Below, piece by piece: positions 41,101 to 41,498 of a stretch of DNA of 41,498 bases (its first letter is position 1; each line of letters begins with the position of its first letter). A program made the position numbers and the translations under genes. The notes under the pieces were generated by a model, which worked only from the letters and a program-made list of their open reading frames with translations, made no database searches and was not told the origin of the DNA. Origin of the DNA: Hymenobacter lapidiphilus (GTDB lineage: Bacteria > Bacteroidota > Bacteroidia > Cytophagales > Hymenobacteraceae); assembly GCF_003417065.2 (NCBI RefSeq), contig NZ_QVLT01000037.1, forward strand, positions 1-41,498, read 5' to 3'.

Positions 41101-41498
41101 CGAAACCCTGCGTACCAGCCGCGACATTCTTACGGCCACCGAAATTCAGAAAACGAGTATCGGCGACGTGGTGAAGTACGTGGAAGAAGTAGTAGCCATT
41201 GCCGAGCAGACGGCCTCGGGCACCCAGCAGGTGGCCGGCACCGCCAAGCAGCTTTCCACTAGCATGCAGGAGCTGACCACCAGCAGCCAGAACCTGACCG
41301 ATATTGCCGACGACCTGCAGCTGGGTCTTTCGGCCTTCCAGCTGATGGAATACCTCGAACCCGAGCCGGAACCCGAGCCCATCCGCCGACGTCTGATGCG
41401 CCGGCCAGCTCCGGCAGCCGCCCCGGTTGCGGCTGCTCCGGCCGCCGCCGAGCCGCGCCGGCCCCGCCGGGCCTGGCTCCGCCGGCACCCGCCGCCGA
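38174..41498 (+). CDS. soluble methyl-accepting chemotaxis protein with tandem HAMP array, 3' end outside
   Basis: The frame from the ATG at 38174 stays open to the window end, giving at least 1108 residues. There is no membrane segment or classic ligand-binding domain. After a basic, Thr-rich leader of about 60 residues come eight segments of the HAMP type (GDLSQKVSVDVKGELF and variants), alternating with EVGTEGKLGGQASVPNV-type units. Five 92-residue units (residues about 199-658) are nearly identical. The C-terminal half is a chemoreceptor signalling domain with EAARAGEAGRGFAVVAEEIR near residue 897, which contacts CheA and CheW. The end is rich in Ala, Pro, Arg (PEPEPEPIRRR). It probably relays a cytoplasmic signal; the cue is unknown. 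Confidence 0.92.
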   Translation, partial: MASAKTSQSTRPATTTPDTVTAKAPGAASLPVRSDHTRKKGAEDSRQLSTKSSDSDYINDQLNRVLYALDAFKKGDVSVRLTKQNDDIFAEIAEAYNSMVDMIAGVGGEVSRISKVAGVEGNLKARASVESAAGFWRDMINNINGLVDSIAVPVLEVGKVLKNISRGNLDETFQIPVSGDFKVMAETINKTIDNLNLFAGEVTRVAQEVGTEGKLGGQASVPNVGGVWKDLTDNVNTMASNLTSQVRDIANVATAVAKGDLSQKITVDVKGELLDLKQNLNQMVDSLNLFAGEVTRVAQEVGTEGKLGGQASVPNVAGTWKELTDNVNTMASNLTSQVRDIANVATAVAKGDLTQKMTVDVKGEILELKDILNQMVDSLNVFAGEVTRVAREVGTEGILGGQANVPSVSGTWKDLTDNVNTMASNLTSQVRDIANVATAVAKGDLSQKVSVDVKGELFQLKENLNQMVDSLNTFGDEVTRVAREVGTEGRLGGQANVPNVRGTWKDLTDNVNFMAASLTSQVRDIANVTSAVARGDLSQKVSVDVKGELLDLKDNINQMVDSLNVFAGEVTRVAQEVGTEGRLGGQANVPNVDGVWKQLTDNVNTMAANLTTQVRGLVKVVTAVSQGDLTQKLTLGAQGEVADLADTINRMVDDLNRLAVEVSRVAKVAGVEGKLTERATVTDVSGSWKELVDTLNALIESIASPVLEVSRVVRAISEGDLQQRAEIETTGDIRAMADALNLAVDNLNELLGEINESSQIVGESSEEMVEKGQAMSQVTADVARAMQQMAEGAQNQALKTDQAFKLIEEIMQATKETAGKADVGIKAAILGEQTSQLGLKTVAEVVKNMEEISSAAAQTSKTIEVLSTRSGEISKSLGVITDIASQTNLLALNAAIEAARAGEAGRGFAVVAEEIRKLAEGSRKSASEIATLVEDVRKDTTSAATAISTMEGRVLKGKNATFEASSAFKNIATSSGETLRTSRDILTATEIQKTSIGDVVKYVEEVVAIAEQTASGTQQVAGTAKQLSTSMQELTTSSQNLTDIADDLQLGLSAFQLMEYLEPEPEPEPIRRRLMRRPAPAAAPVAAAPAAAEPRRPRRAWLRRHPPP
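38768..40147 (+). repeat. five 276-bp tandem repeats coding HAMP units
   Basis: Units start at 38768, 39044, 39320, 39596 and 39872, exactly 276 bp apart (92 codons each). A 79-bp stretch is identical in the first three (38879-38957, 39155-39233, 39431-39509), including third codon positions. The unit following at 40148 has diverged further. Confidence 0.93.

Noticed and set aside
38315..41488. Open minus-strand frame of 1057 codons opposite the chemoreceptor
   Set aside because: It is an antisense shadow: its Gly/His/Leu-rich repeats mirror the 92-codon HAMP repeats of the plus strand, which has clear family motifs, a promoter box and a start codon.

Overview
The window reads as chromosomal DNA of a GC-rich member of the Bacteroidota, most like Hymenobacter or a close Cytophagales relative. 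This is inferred from a T9SS-type C-terminal sorting domain on a secreted peptidase, a transketolase encoded as two separate subunits, several boxes matching the Bacteroidota -7 promoter consensus TAnnTTTG, absence of strong Shine-Dalgarno sequences, many DUF-type envelope proteins and high GC. No rRNA, tRNA, CRISPR array, phage or intact insertion sequence was seen.

Layout. 1-2566: end of a PAS-domain protein, a glycosyltransferase and miaA. 2596-7162: a vanadium-haloperoxidase-like lipoprotein, pfkA, a TerB-like protein and a class III aminotransferase. 7268-9863: an envelope-stress type unit on the minus strand (DUF481 protein, ECF sigma factor, one-TM anti-sigma-like protein, Spy/CpxP-like protein), with a 39-bp inverted repeat between sigma and the anti-sigma-like gene. 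10105-12039: MscS channel. 12096-13702: a lower-GC patch with two orphan genes and a broken minus-strand reading frame. 13772-17341: the two transketolase halves, separated by a von Willebrand A gene flanked by palindromic elements. 17485-23455: Bcp peroxiredoxin, lipocalin, M23 peptidase, FAH-family enzyme, M48 lipoprotein protease and two small exported proteins. 23728-27206: ppk1 facing a frameshifted exopolyphosphatase gene. 27393-35135: a very large phosphoesterase-like/beta-barrel protein, a YdjM-type membrane hydrolase, a T9SS-exported M23 peptidase, a sirtuin and a DUF4846 lipoprotein. 35294-41498: topA and, divergently, a soluble chemoreceptor with a long tandem HAMP array that runs off the window.

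Genes that plausibly work together: sigma, anti-sigma-like and CpxP-like proteins (envelope stress); the two transketolase halves (one enzyme); ppk1 and ppx (polyphosphate synthesis and breakdown, the latter apparently broken). The rest is a mosaic of housekeeping and envelope genes in short units.

The most unusual features are the phosphoesterase domain that has lost several metal ligands, the VWA cassette inside the transketolase locus, the exact frameshift in the phosphate-binding loop of ppx, several promoter boxes lying only 3-4 nt from the ATG (suggesting leaderless mRNAs), the poly-HAMP receptor, and at least three families of intergenic palindromes, one of which supplies the stop codon of the sigma gene. 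I did not find a clearly new multi-gene system; the best candidates are listed as findings.
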